Origin: Taklimakanibacter sp050246735
Lineage (GTDB): Bacteria > Pseudomonadota > Alphaproteobacteria > Rhizobiales > Aestuariivirgaceae
Direction of reading: 5' to 3'
NCBI GenBank assembly: GCA_050246735.1
Contig: JBFWVM010000005.1
Span: 62,001 to 126,000 of the forward strand
Length of the DNA: 64,000 nt
The position numbers and the translations under genes were made by a program. The notes under the pieces were generated by a model that was not told the origin of the DNA, did not search any database, and saw only the letters and a program-made list of their open reading frames with translations. Shown one piece after another: positions 34,664-43,031 of the stretch (positions are counted from its first letter, which is position 1; each line of letters starts with the position of its first letter).

Positions 34664-35431
34664 TCATTTGCGGTCGCCGGCGACGAGGACCTCCACCGCC
34701 AGCGGCGAGAGCGCTTCCGCCATCTCGGGCTCGGGCTCGCGGTCGGTCACCAGATAGTGCACCCGGTCCAGGCTCTGCACCTGCACCGGCGCGTAGCGGC
34801 CGAATTTCTGGTGGTCGGCGACCACGATGACGGTCTGTGCCGAGAGCAGCATGAGATTGTGCAGCTCGGCTTCCTCGCGGCTGAAATCCATGAGGGTGCC
34901 CCGGGGCGAGATGGCGCCGGCGCCGATGATGGCGAAATCGGCGAAGTAGTTCGCCAGCATGTGGGTGGCGTCGCGTCCGAGGCACGCCTGGTTCTGGGCC
35001 TGGATCTCGCCGCCCAGGAGATGCACCCGGTTGTTGTTGCGCCCGCTGAGCTTCAGCGCGGTCGCGATGCAGTTGGTGAAGACGGTGAGCCGCTGCCGCT
35101 CGACCAGGTGGTCGGAGGCGCTCTGCACCGTCGTGCCGGCGGACAGCAGGATCGAGGCGCCGTCGGGGATCATGCTGGCGGCCAGGAGTCCGATGGCTTT
35201 CTTGCCCGTCACGTTGGTCGTCTGCCGCACCGCGATGTCGGGCTCGCGCGATTCGAGCGATATGGCCCCGCCATGCGTCTTGCGGAGCTTGCGCTGCTCG
35301 GCCAGCGTCAGGAGGTCGCGCCGGATCGTCTCGCGCGAGACGTTGAGCGTGCGCTGGATCTCGGTGATCGAGATCGAGCGATGCGCTTTCACCAGAGCGA
35401 GGATGTGGTTCTGGCGCTCCTCAGCAAGCAA
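34664..35431 (-). CDS. DeoR/GlpR family transcriptional regulator
   Basis: Repressor of 255 residues starting at TTG 35431 (LLAEERQNHILALVKAHRS), preceded by GGGAGG. A GTG at 35479 would add 16 residues but lacks a ribosome site. Residues 1-58 are the DeoR helix-turn-helix with ISITEIQRTLNVSRETIRRDLLTLAEQRKLRKTHGGA. The rest is the sugar-phosphate isomerase-like sensor domain (SAGTTVQSASDHL, NCIATALKLS, VHLLGGEIQAQ). It probably senses a phosphorylated intermediate of the downstream aldolase-kinase-dehydrogenase pathway and controls both this operon and the divergent importer at 35572. Confidence 0.92.
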   Translation of the reverse strand: MLAEERQNHILALVKAHRSISITEIQRTLNVSRETIRRDLLTLAEQRKLRKTHGGAISLESREPDIAVRQTTNVTGKKAIGLLAASMIPDGASILLSAGTTVQSASDHLVERQRLTVFTNCIATALKLSGRNNNRVHLLGGEIQAQNQACLGRDATHMLANYFADFAIIGAGAISPRGTLMDFSREEAELHNLMLLSAQTVIVVADHQKFGRYAPVQVQSLDRVHYLVTDREPEPEMAEALSPLAVEVLVAGDRK

Positions 35432-35526
35432 GCCGACCTCCCAGTCGATTGAAAAGGTTGACGAATTTTTTCTCGTCACAAAAGGTGTGGCATTTATAGC
35501 ATTTTCTTGCGATATATGGCAATAAT

Positions 35527-35550
35527 GTTGTAATTTGTGTAGATAACAAC
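35527..35550. promoter_or_regulatory. Candidate DeoR operator
   Basis: gttgtaat (35527-35534) and ataacaac (35543-35550) form a nearly perfect inverted repeat (7 of 8) with an 8-bp spacer, in an AT-rich divergent gap between the DeoR gene and the polyamine-type binding protein. Confidence 0.45.
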
Positions 35551-35571
35551 AACTCGACGGAGGAAACGGAA

Positions 35572-36759
35572 ATGACGTCAGTGAAGCTGAGCGGCCGCGG
35601 AAGGCTGTCGCGGCGCGGGGCCCTGAAGGCGGGAGCCCTGGGCGCCATGGGCGCGTTGGTCCTGGGCCGCCCCGGCCCGTTCATCGGCAATGCCGAGGCG
35701 GCGACGCCGACCCTGCGGCTGCTGATGTGGCAGCCTTATGCGATCAAGGAGACGATCGCCGCTTTCGAGACGGCCATGAAGGCCAAGTTCTCGCCCACCT
35801 TCTTCGACGGCAACTCGGAGGCCTTCAACAAGCTGAAGGTCGGCGGCACCAAGGATTTCGACATGGTCATGGCGGACGGCTTCTGGCCGCGCCTCTATTT
35901 CCGCCAGGGCCTGACCAAGGCGCTCGATTACGGCAGGATCCCGAATATGGCCGGGGTCTTTCCGGATTTCCTGCCCGAGAAGTTCGTGCTCCTGGCGGAT
36001 CCGGAAGGCAAGAACAAGGTGGCCGCCCCCAATTGCTGGGGCGGCTACGGCATCACCATCAACAGCTCGCAGATCGCCAAGGAGGATGTCGGCTCGATCG
36101 AGCTATTGCTCAACGGCAAATATGCCGGCCATTTCTCCACCAACTCCCGCTTCGAGGAGAATATCGCGCTGATGGGCATATTGGCGGCGACGAAGCTCGG
36201 CACCAGGGACGGCCCGCGTCCCGACGATAAGCCGTTCAATCCGTACCAGCTCACCGACGCCGAGCTCGACGAGACCAAGCGGCTCCTGATCGAGCAGAAG
36301 AAGCTGCTGCTGACCCGCTACCAGGACTATGACGCGCTGGAGCGTCTCATGCGCGCCAAGTCGGTCTGGGCGGCGCCCGAATTCGCCGAGAGCTATCGCA
36401 AGCTCACCGTCCTGCGCCGCGAGGGCAAGGTCGATTTCGACGTCGAGCACGTGCTGAAGCCCAAGGAGGGCGGGCTCGGCTGGGTCGATACCTGGATGGT
36501 GAGCGCGGATGCCGATTCCGAGCGCACCGAGCTCGCCCATGCCTGGATCAATCTCTTCCTCGACAAGGAGAACTATGTCCGCGTGGTGCGCTCGACCGGC
36601 TATGGCGGCGTCGTCGACGTCCGCTCGCTGATGTCCGAGGACGAGATCGCCCTCTACTTCCAGAACCGCAGCGCCGAGGCGAGCCAGCTGCATATGTTCG
36701 ACCAGCCGTCCTCGCCGGAGAAATGGGAGCGCATCTGGTCGGATGTGGAGGCTTCCTGA
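35572..36759 (+). CDS. ABC transporter substrate-binding protein, spermidine/putrescine (PotD) type
   Basis: Periplasmic binding protein of 395 residues with a twin-arginine signal (LSRRGALKAGALGAMGALVLG) cleaved near residue 44. The mature part begins TPTLRLLMWQPYAI and has the DFDMVMADGFWPRLYFRQG and APNCWGGYGITIN segments of SBP family 1/PotD. Ribosome site GGAGG at 35561-35565. Heads a four-gene importer operon. Because it is divergent from a DeoR-controlled aldolase-kinase operon, its ligand is more likely a sugar or polyol than a polyamine, which is an inference from position. Confidence 0.9.
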   Translation: MTSVKLSGRGRLSRRGALKAGALGAMGALVLGRPGPFIGNAEAATPTLRLLMWQPYAIKETIAAFETAMKAKFSPTFFDGNSEAFNKLKVGGTKDFDMVMADGFWPRLYFRQGLTKALDYGRIPNMAGVFPDFLPEKFVLLADPEGKNKVAAPNCWGGYGITINSSQIAKEDVGSIELLLNGKYAGHFSTNSRFEENIALMGILAATKLGTRDGPRPDDKPFNPYQLTDAELDETKRLLIEQKKLLLTRYQDYDALERLMRAKSVWAAPEFAESYRKLTVLRREGKVDFDVEHVLKPKEGGLGWVDTWMVSADADSERTELAHAWINLFLDKENYVRVVRSTGYGGVVDVRSLMSEDEIALYFQNRSAEASQLHMFDQPSSPEKWERIWSDVEAS

Positions 36760-36787
36760 TTCTCGGAAGCGGTGACGAGGGGAAGCG

Positions 36788-37894
36788 ATGACGATACCTC
36801 CTGATCAGCCGGCATCGTTGTCGCTCCACGCCGTCTCCCGGCACTTCGGCCCGATCAAGGCCGTCGACGGCGTCGATCTCGACATCGGCCAGGACGAGTT
36901 CTTCTCGCTTCTGGGGCCGAGCGGATCCGGCAAGACGACGCTGCTGCGGATCATCGCGGGCCTCGAGCGGCCGACGGCCGGGCGGGTGCGCGTGGCCGGC
37001 CGCGACGTCACCGAGATGCCGCCCTATCGCCGGCGCATCGGCATGGTGTTCCAGAACTTCCTGCTGTTTCCGCACAAGACGGTGGCCGAGAACATCGTCT
37101 TTCCGCTGCGCATGCAGCGCGTCGGGCGGTCCGAGCGCGAGGACCGGCTGCGCTGGGCGATCGGGCTCCTGCGCCTCGAAGGGCTTGCCGGAAGATATCC
37201 CAACGAGCTGTCCGGCGGCCAGCAGCAGCGCGTGTCTCTGGCGCGCGGCCTGATCGCCAGGCCCGCCCTTCTCCTGCTCGACGAGCCTCTCGCCAATCTC
37301 GACCGCGAGCTGCGCGCCGAGATGGAGGTCGAGATCCGCCGCTATCAGAAGGAGCTCAACATCCCCTTCGTCTATGTCACCCACAACCAGGAAGAGGCGC
37401 TCACCATGAGCGACCGCATCGCCGTCATGCGCGATGGCGTCTTCGAGCAGGTGGGTCCGCGCAACGACGTCTACCGCAAGCCCGCCACCGCCTTCGTCGC
37501 GGGCTTCGTCGGCCAGTCGAACCAGATGACCGGGCGGGCCGAGACGGTCAACGGCCACTCGCTCGCCCTGAGCCGCCACGGCGCCACGCTCCGCCTGCCG
37601 CATCAGGGCGGCATCTCGGCGGGCGACGAGGTCCGCTTCCTCATCAAATATGAGGACATCGAGGTGAGCGCGGCGGAACGGCGTCGTCCGGCCGGCGGGA
37701 AAAGCGCCGGCAATTCGCTTCCCGGCCGCCTGCGCGACGTCATCTTCAAGGGCCAGACCGCGAACTACATCGTGAGCATGGAGGACGGCAGCGAGATCAT
37801 CGCCAGCGCCTCCTCGCGCGATCAGAAGGTGGCGGTCGGCGAGGCCGTCTCCATATGCTGGCCGGAGACGGCGGGCATGTGCTTCAGGGCCTGA
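36788..37894 (+). CDS. ABC transporter ATP-binding protein, spermidine/putrescine (PotA) type
   Basis: ATPase of 368 residues with Walker A GPSGSGKTT, Q-loop MVFQNF, signature LSGGQQQR, Walker B LLLDEPLANLD and switch His (VTHNQ). The C-terminal ~110 residues form a TOBE/OB domain (RFLIKYEDIEVSAAE..), characteristic of PotA/FbpC and MalK-like subunits. 1 bp separates its stop from the next start. Confidence 0.92.
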   Translation: MTIPPDQPASLSLHAVSRHFGPIKAVDGVDLDIGQDEFFSLLGPSGSGKTTLLRIIAGLERPTAGRVRVAGRDVTEMPPYRRRIGMVFQNFLLFPHKTVAENIVFPLRMQRVGRSEREDRLRWAIGLLRLEGLAGRYPNELSGGQQQRVSLARGLIARPALLLLDEPLANLDRELRAEMEVEIRRYQKELNIPFVYVTHNQEEALTMSDRIAVMRDGVFEQVGPRNDVYRKPATAFVAGFVGQSNQMTGRAETVNGHSLALSRHGATLRLPHQGGISAGDEVRFLIKYEDIEVSAAERRRPAGGKSAGNSLPGRLRDVIFKGQTANYIVSMEDGSEIIASASSRDQKVAVGEAVSICWPETAGMCFRA

Positions 37895-37895
37895 C

Positions 37896-38759
37896 ATGGC
37901 GCGCCGCCTCTCGCCCCTGCTCCTTCTGGCCGGCCCGGGCGTGCTGTTCATTCTGGCGACCCTGCTCCTGCCGCTGCTCGCGGTGTTCGTCTTCAGCTTC
38001 TGGCGCACCGAGAGCTACGAGCTCTATGCCGACTGGAACCTCGACAACTACCGCGTCCTCCTGGGCGAACCGGCCTATCGGATCTTCCTTGTGCGCTCGA
38101 CCCTGAGCGCGCTGGCGACGTCGCTCATCTGCCTCGTCCTGTCGTGGCCGGTGGCCTATTACATCGCCCGCCACGGCGGCAGGTACCGTCTCCTGCTGGT
38201 CCTGCTCTTCGCCGCTCCGTTCTTCACCGGCCTCATCCTCAGGATCGCGGCGCTCCAGGGCATATTGGGACCGGGCGGCCTCATCAACATGGCGCTCGGC
38301 ATGCTGGGCTTCCGGCCGGTCGCGGCGCTGATGTACACGCAGACCGCCGCGACCATCGGCCATGTCTATCTCTTCATCCCCTTCATGGTGACCGCCATCT
38401 ATCTCTCGCTGGTCAATTTCAACTTCGAGCTGCTCGAGACCGCCAAGATCAACGGCGCCGGTCCGTTCCGGGCCTTCATCGAGGTGACATGGCCGCTCAA
38501 CTGGATCGGAACGGCGATCGGCCTGGCGCTGGTCTTCATTCCCTGCCTCGCTTCGGCGGTCACGCCGCGGTTCCTCGGCGGCCCGAGCGCGACCTCCTTC
38601 GGCATGAGCCTCGGCCAGCAGTTCGGCGAGACCGGCACCTGGGCGCTGGGCTCGGCCATGGGCGTCGTCCTCTTCGTCTTCTCCCTCGTCGTCGTCGTGG
38701 CGATGGCGCTGACCGTCAACCTCAAGCGCAGCGGGTTCACCGGGATGGGGACGCGATGA
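37896..38759 (+). CDS. ABC transporter permease, spermidine/putrescine (PotB) type
   Basis: Membrane permease of 287 residues. An N-terminal helix (LLLLAGPGVLFILATLLLPLLAVFVFSFW) is followed by five more hydrophobic segments. The coupling loop ELLETAKINGAGPFRAFIEVTWPLN is the EAA motif that contacts the ATPase. Overlaps the next permease by 4 bp. Confidence 0.92.
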   Translation: MARRLSPLLLLAGPGVLFILATLLLPLLAVFVFSFWRTESYELYADWNLDNYRVLLGEPAYRIFLVRSTLSALATSLICLVLSWPVAYYIARHGGRYRLLLVLLFAAPFFTGLILRIAALQGILGPGGLINMALGMLGFRPVAALMYTQTAATIGHVYLFIPFMVTAIYLSLVNFNFELLETAKINGAGPFRAFIEVTWPLNWIGTAIGLALVFIPCLASAVTPRFLGGPSATSFGMSLGQQFGETGTWALGSAMGVVLFVFSLVVVVAMALTVNLKRSGFTGMGTR

Positions 38760-39577
38760 CCTCGGTCGGCGACTGGGCCCAGGGGCTGCGCCGCGCCGGC
38801 ATGGAGGGCCTGCTCCTGCTGCTCTACCTCTTCCTCTATGCGCCCATCCTCTACGTGACCTACGCCTCGTTCTCGCAGGACATCGTCTGGCCGTTCCCGC
38901 CCTCCTTCACCACCAGCGCCTATACCGAGCTCTTCGGCAATGATCTCTATGCCGACGCGCTCGCCAACAGCCTTCTGATCGGCCTCGGCAGCGGCGTGCT
39001 GTCCACCCTCCTGGCGACGGGCGGCGTGATCGGCATATTGCGCTATCCCTCGCCGCGGCGCATTCCGGTCTTGATCGCATATCTGGCGCCGCTCTTCGTC
39101 GCCGAGCTGCTCATCGGCATCTCCTCTCTCGCCTTCAATGCGCGCGTCCTCGGTCTGCCCGGCAATCTCGTCTCGGCCGTCGCCGCCAATGCCGTGGAAG
39201 GCACCGCATTCGCCTTCCTGATCGTCCTGGCCCAGCTCGTCCGCTATGACTGGCAGATGGACGACGCCGCCATGGTGTTCGGCGCCACGCCCTGGCGCTG
39301 CTTCTGGGAGATAACCTTGCCGACGATCTGGCCGAGCCTGCTCGGCGCCTTCCTCATCAGCTTCATCCTGGCGTTCAACAATCTCGAGATCTCCTTCTAC
39401 AATCTCGGCGCCATACCGACCTTGCCCTCCGTGGCCTGGGGCTCGCTGCGTTTCGGCCTCGGCCCCGAGCTCTTCGCCTTGGCCGCCCTGACCAATGCGC
39501 TGGTCTTCGTGGTGTTCGCGGTGATGTACGTCCTGATGCGCAGCGGCATCGTGAAATTCGGCTATCGCGGCGGCTGA
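38756..39577 (+). CDS. ABC transporter permease, spermidine/putrescine (PotC) type
   Basis: Membrane permease of 273 residues from ATG 38756, which overlaps the previous stop (ATGA). PotC features are LFLYAPILYVTYASF in the first helix and the EAA loop DDAAMVFGATPWRCFWEITLPTIWP. It completes the importer SBP-ATPase-B-C. A 38144 in-frame start would only run over the PotB-type gene. Confidence 0.92.
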   Translation: MTSVGDWAQGLRRAGMEGLLLLLYLFLYAPILYVTYASFSQDIVWPFPPSFTTSAYTELFGNDLYADALANSLLIGLGSGVLSTLLATGGVIGILRYPSPRRIPVLIAYLAPLFVAELLIGISSLAFNARVLGLPGNLVSAVAANAVEGTAFAFLIVLAQLVRYDWQMDDAAMVFGATPWRCFWEITLPTIWPSLLGAFLISFILAFNNLEISFYNLGAIPTLPSVAWGSLRFGLGPELFALAALTNALVFVVFAVMYVLMRSGIVKFGYRGG

Positions 39578-39662
39578 CAGGGGGACCGCCGGAAAGGCTT
39601 GCTGGCGCCGCCGGTTCTTTGTAAGGGGGTCTTGAAGATCGGGACTCCGTTGACGAGGGGTA

Positions 39663-40097
39663 ATGTTGTCGAAGAAGGCCGTGATCATGGCGATGGCGCT
39701 CATGCTGGGTCTGTCCGGCGACGCCAGGGCCGAGGTCGCGAAGGAGCTCAAGGCGGCGATCGCCGGCTATGCCGCCATGTACGGTCTGCCGGCCTCGCTC
39801 GTGCATCGCGTCGTCAAGCGCGAGAGCAGGTACAATCCCAGGGCCTATCATCGCGGCCATTACGGGCTGATGCAGATCAGATACGACACGGCGCGCACCA
39901 TGGGCTATCGCGGCAAGCCCAAGGGCCTTCTCGACGTCGACGCCAATCTCAGATACGGCGTGAAATACCTGGCCGGCGCCTATCTGGTCTCGGGCGGCAA
40001 TGCCGACAGGGCGGTGCGCTACTATCGCAGCGGCTATTATTACGCCGCCAAGCGCAAGGGCCTTCTCGAGGAGACGGGTCTCAGGACCAGGCGCTGA
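39663..40097 (+). CDS. Small lytic transglycosylase (SLT domain)
   Basis: Exported protein of 144 residues. The signal peptide at 1-23 (VIMAMALMLGLSGDARAE) is followed by one compact SLT/lysozyme-like domain. Catalytic E54 lies in VKRESRYNP and the family's GLMQI segment is at 68-72. It cleaves peptidoglycan between MurNAc and GlcNAc. The protein is short, with no LysM or other wall-binding module, as in secretion- or flagellum-associated transglycosylases, but no such genes are adjacent. It follows the importer operon by 85 bp and may be transcribed separately. Confidence 0.9.
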   Translation: MLSKKAVIMAMALMLGLSGDARAEVAKELKAAIAGYAAMYGLPASLVHRVVKRESRYNPRAYHRGHYGLMQIRYDTARTMGYRGKPKGLLDVDANLRYGVKYLAGAYLVSGGNADRAVRYYRSGYYYAAKRKGLLEETGLRTRR

Positions 40098-40112
40098 GAA
40101 GCCCGCGCCGGA

Positions 40113-40307
40113 TCAGCGGTGCTGGTCGGGAATCATCAAGGCGCGGTCGGCATCGAGCTTCGCGCGGTAATAGGGCGGCAGGTTGAGATCGGCGAGGTCG
40201 TGGTCGCTCAGCCGCAGTCCCTCGAGCCGCGGAGCCTCGGCGCGATCCCGTTGGGCAGGGCCTCGGACGAGCGAGAACAGCCGGGAAAGACGGGTCGTCA
40301 GTGTCAT
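40113..40307 (-). CDS. Small uncharacterised protein (DUF1127-like size and composition)
   Basis: Frame of 64 residues, MTLTTRLSRLFSLVRGPAQR..., with a basic amphipathic N-terminus and an acidic/aromatic C-terminal part (LSDHDLADLNLPPYYRAKLD). Codon third positions are strongly G/C like those of neighbouring genes, and a gagg sequence precedes the ATG at 40307. It is divergent from the LysR gene and shares its operator region. Small Arg-rich proteins of this type are common in rhizobia. No function is assigned. Confidence 0.5.
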   Translation of the reverse strand: MTLTTRLSRLFSLVRGPAQRDRAEAPRLEGLRLSDHDLADLNLPPYYRAKLDADRALMIPDQHR

Positions 40308-40326
40308 GGCGGGCCTCGTAAATGTC

Positions 40327-40418
40327 TAAGCCATCGAACTGCTCAGCAATATGAGCCCCGATTTTGCTGGTTTCCAATGCGAAATCCGGTATAAGCCATC
40401 GAACGGATTGATGGCTCA
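40327..40418. promoter_or_regulatory. Candidate LysR-type operator with direct and inverted repeats
   Basis: The 13-mer taagccatcgaac occurs twice, at 40327-40339 and 40392-40404. The second copy forms an inverted repeat agccatc (40394-40400) / gatggct (40410-40416) with a 9-bp spacer, ending 4 bp before the LysR start codon. The arrangement matches LysR-type recognition and activation sites and would let the protein control itself and the divergent small gene. Confidence 0.55.
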
Positions 40419-40420
40419 CA

Positions 40421-41335
40421 ATGGCTGAAACCCTGCCCCTGCAAGCCGTGAAAGTCTTCGACGCGGTTGCCCGTCATATGAATTTCACCAGGGCGGCGGC
40501 CGAGCTGAACATGACCCAGTCGGCGGTGAGCTATCAGGTCAAGCTCCTGGAAAGCTTCATCGGGGCGCCCTTGTTTCTGCGCCGGGCGCGCGGCGTCGAA
40601 TTGAGCGAGCACGGCCGGGCGGTGGCGCCGCTGGTGCGCCGCGCGCTCAACGACCTGAGCCAGGCCTTCCGGTCGGCAAGGGACGAGACCGCCCATCTCC
40701 TGGTGATCTCGACCATGCACACTTTCGCGTCGAACTGGCTGGCGCCCCGCATCGGCAGTTTCCAGATGGCCAATCCCGATATCGCGGTCCGTCTCGACGT
40801 CTCCTCGCATCTCGTCGATTTCGAGCGCGACCGCGTCGATGTCGCCATAAGATCGGGCAAGGGCGACTGGCCGGGGCTGCGCAGCCATCTCGTTGGCGGC
40901 GGCAATTTCACCGTCGTGTGCAGTCCGGCCTATTACGAGCGCGCCGGCCGGCCCGCCGCACCGTCCAGCCTCGCCGACTGCATCTTCATCGGCCCGCGCG
41001 ACGACTGGTGGCCGGTCTGGTTCGCGGCCGCCGGCCTCGGGCCGCCGGCGGCGCTCGGCCGGCCCGGCGTCGACGTCGAGACGCAGCAGATGGCGGCCGT
41101 GCTCGCCGTTGCCGGCCACGGCCTGGCGCTGGTCCATCCGGGCTTCGTCGCCGAGGAGATCAGGACCGGCAAGCTCATGCAGCCTTTCCCGCTGATGGCC
41201 TCGACCGGCTTTAGCTATTATCTGGTCTATCCGCGCGCCGACCGCCTGGCGCGCAAGACGCAGTTGTTCAGGGACTGGATCCTCGCCGAGGCGGGACAGG
41301 CGCCCACTTCTCCCGATCGCGCGCCGGGTCTATAG
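40421..41335 (+). CDS. LysR family transcriptional regulator (GcvA-like)
   Basis: Regulator of 304 residues. The N-terminal helix-turn-helix (about 8-66: LQAVKVFDAVARHMNFTRAA.., MTQSAVSYQVKLLESFIG) is followed by a two-lobed effector domain. The PLQAVKVFDAVARHMNFTRAAAELNMTQSAVS-type start and SGKGDWPGL resemble GcvA/AmpR-like members. Downstream 33 bp lies an OsmC-family gene, a possible target. Operator-like repeats precede the start codon. Confidence 0.92.
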   Translation: MAETLPLQAVKVFDAVARHMNFTRAAAELNMTQSAVSYQVKLLESFIGAPLFLRRARGVELSEHGRAVAPLVRRALNDLSQAFRSARDETAHLLVISTMHTFASNWLAPRIGSFQMANPDIAVRLDVSSHLVDFERDRVDVAIRSGKGDWPGLRSHLVGGGNFTVVCSPAYYERAGRPAAPSSLADCIFIGPRDDWWPVWFAAAGLGPPAALGRPGVDVETQQMAAVLAVAGHGLALVHPGFVAEEIRTGKLMQPFPLMASTGFSYYLVYPRADRLARKTQLFRDWILAEAGQAPTSPDRAPGL

Positions 41336-41368
41336 CTCGCCGTCGCATTTTTTTGAGAGGGCGAGACG

Positions 41369-41788
41369 ATGAAGGCGCGTGTCCAGTGGCTCGAGGGCCG
41401 GACGTTCGTGGGCGAGTCGGGCAGCGGCCATGCCGTGGTCATGGACGGCGCGCCCGAGGCGGGCGGCCGCAATCTCGGCATCCGGCCCATGGAGATGCTC
41501 CTGGTCGGGCTTGCCGGCTGCACCGCCTTCGACGTCGTGCATATCCTCGAAAAGGGCCGCGAGGCGGTCACCGCCTGCGACGTCGAGGCGACGGCCGAGC
41601 GCGCCCCGGCCGAGCCCCGGGTTTTCACCGCCATCCATCTCGCCTACAAGGTGAAGGGCCGCAATCTCAAGGAGGCGGCGGTGAAGCGCGCCATCGATCT
41701 CTCGGCCGGGAAATACTGCTCGGCCTCGATCATGCTGGCCAAGTCCGCGAAGATCACCCATTCCTGGACGGTGGAAGAGGAAGGATGA
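41369..41788 (+). CDS. OsmC family peroxiredoxin-like protein
   Basis: Protein of 139 residues with two conserved cysteines, C51 (GLAGCTAFDV) and C117 (GKYCSAS), the redox pair that reduces organic hydroperoxides in Ohr/OsmC proteins. IRPMEMLLVGLAGC is the family core. The YhfA-type subgroup lacks defined substrates, and this length fits it. A gagaggg ribosome site precedes ATG 41369. Follows the LysR gene. Confidence 0.9.
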   Translation: MKARVQWLEGRTFVGESGSGHAVVMDGAPEAGGRNLGIRPMEMLLVGLAGCTAFDVVHILEKGREAVTACDVEATAERAPAEPRVFTAIHLAYKVKGRNLKEAAVKRAIDLSAGKYCSASIMLAKSAKITHSWTVEEEG

Positions 41789-41900
41789 GAGGGCTGTCGC
41801 GCTGTCTCTATCGCATCGCCGCCTTTTCCTCGCCCGTCATGGCCGCGCTTGAACGTATTGACGTCGGAGTCCGGTCGTGACGAGTTCGAGACGAGAATGA

Positions 41901-43031
41901 TCAGCGCAATGCGAGGCCCGTCGCCGGGTCGAAGAAATGCGCGCGCTCCATGTCGACGCCGATGGCGAGCGGCGCGCCGCGCTCAGGGGTCTGGCGCGGG
42001 TCGATGCGCGCGGTGACGCGGACCGCCTGCTTTTCGCCGACCTCGAAGAAGACATAGGCGTCGGCGCCGGTCACCTCGGTGATCAGCACGGTGCTGTGGA
42101 ACCCGCCGGGGGAGGGATCGGGATAGAGGAAGGCCTCGGGCCTGATCCCCATGACGATGTCGCGGCCGAGCCATCGCTCAAGCCACGGGCGGGCCTGGGC
42201 CTGCGCGGCGGTGAAGGGCAGGACGGTGTCGGTGCCGGCGACGGCGCAGCCGATGGTTCCGTCCCGGAGCGCCGGCCGCACGGTGAGGAAGTTCATCGCC
42301 GGCGAGCCGATGAAGCCGGCGACGAACAGGTTGACCGGGTTCTCGTAGAGCTCGCGCGGCGCGGCGCATTGCTGGAGGTTGCTCTCGCTCTCCTGCGTGA
42401 CCGGCTTGAGCACCGCGACGCGCTCGCCCATGGTCATCGCCTCGACCTGGTCGTGGGTCACGTAGAGCGTGGTGACGCCGAGCCGCGCATTGAGCAGCTT
42501 GAGCTCGGCGCGCATCTGCACGCGCAGCTTCGCGTCGAGATTGGACAGGGGCTCGTCCATCAGGAAGCATTGCGGGTCGCGCACGATCGCCCGGCCCATG
42601 GCGACGCGCTGGCGCTGTCCGCCCGACAGCGATCCCGGCTTCTTGCGCAGATAGGCCGTGAGGTCGAGGGTGCGCGCCGCCTGCTCCACCTTCTCGCGGA
42701 TGACGTCGCGCGGCACCTTCCTCTGCCCGAGGCCGAAGGCCATGTTCTCGAACACGTCCATATGCGGATAGAGCGCGTAGTTCTGGAACACCATGGCGAT
42801 GTCGCGCTCGCCGGGTCCGAGATCGGTGACGTCCCTGCCGCCGATGGAAATGCGCCCCTGCGTCGGCGTCTCGAGACCGGCGGCGCAACGCAGGAGCGTG
42901 GACTTGCCGCAGCCCGAGGGGCCGACCAGCACCATGAACTCGCCGTCCCCGACCTCGAGATCGACGCGCGACAAGGCGAGCGTCCCGTCGTCGAAGCGCT
43001 TGCCGACCCCGGCGAAGCCCAGCGACGCCAT
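41901..43031 (-). CDS. Sugar ABC transporter ATP-binding protein (UgpC/MalK type)
   Basis: ATPase of 376 residues from ATG 43031. Walker A GPSGCGKST, Q-loop MVFQNYALYPHM, signature LSGGQRQR, Walker B FLMDEPLSNLD, switch His (VTHDQ) and a C-terminal TOBE/OB domain with GIRPEA. The linker after VAVLKPVTQESESNLQQ is longer than the usual VMKDGxxQQ form. It is the last gene of the sugar importer operon and overlaps the dehydrogenase stop by 1 bp. Confidence 0.92.
   Translation of the reverse strand: MASLGFAGVGKRFDDGTLALSRVDLEVGDGEFMVLVGPSGCGKSTLLRCAAGLETPTQGRISIGGRDVTDLGPGERDIAMVFQNYALYPHMDVFENMAFGLGQRKVPRDVIREKVEQAARTLDLTAYLRKKPGSLSGGQRQRVAMGRAIVRDPQCFLMDEPLSNLDAKLRVQMRAELKLLNARLGVTTLYVTHDQVEAMTMGERVAVLKPVTQESESNLQQCAAPRELYENPVNLFVAGFIGSPAMNFLTVRPALRDGTIGCAVAGTDTVLPFTAAQAQARPWLERWLGRDIVMGIRPEAFLYPDPSPGGFHSTVLITEVTGADAYVFFEVGEKQAVRVTARIDPRQTPERGAPLAIGVDMERAHFFDPATGLALR

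Noticed and set aside
41789..41900. Short gap after the OsmC gene checked for a small gene
   Set aside because: No frame with a ribosome site and no clear hairpin.
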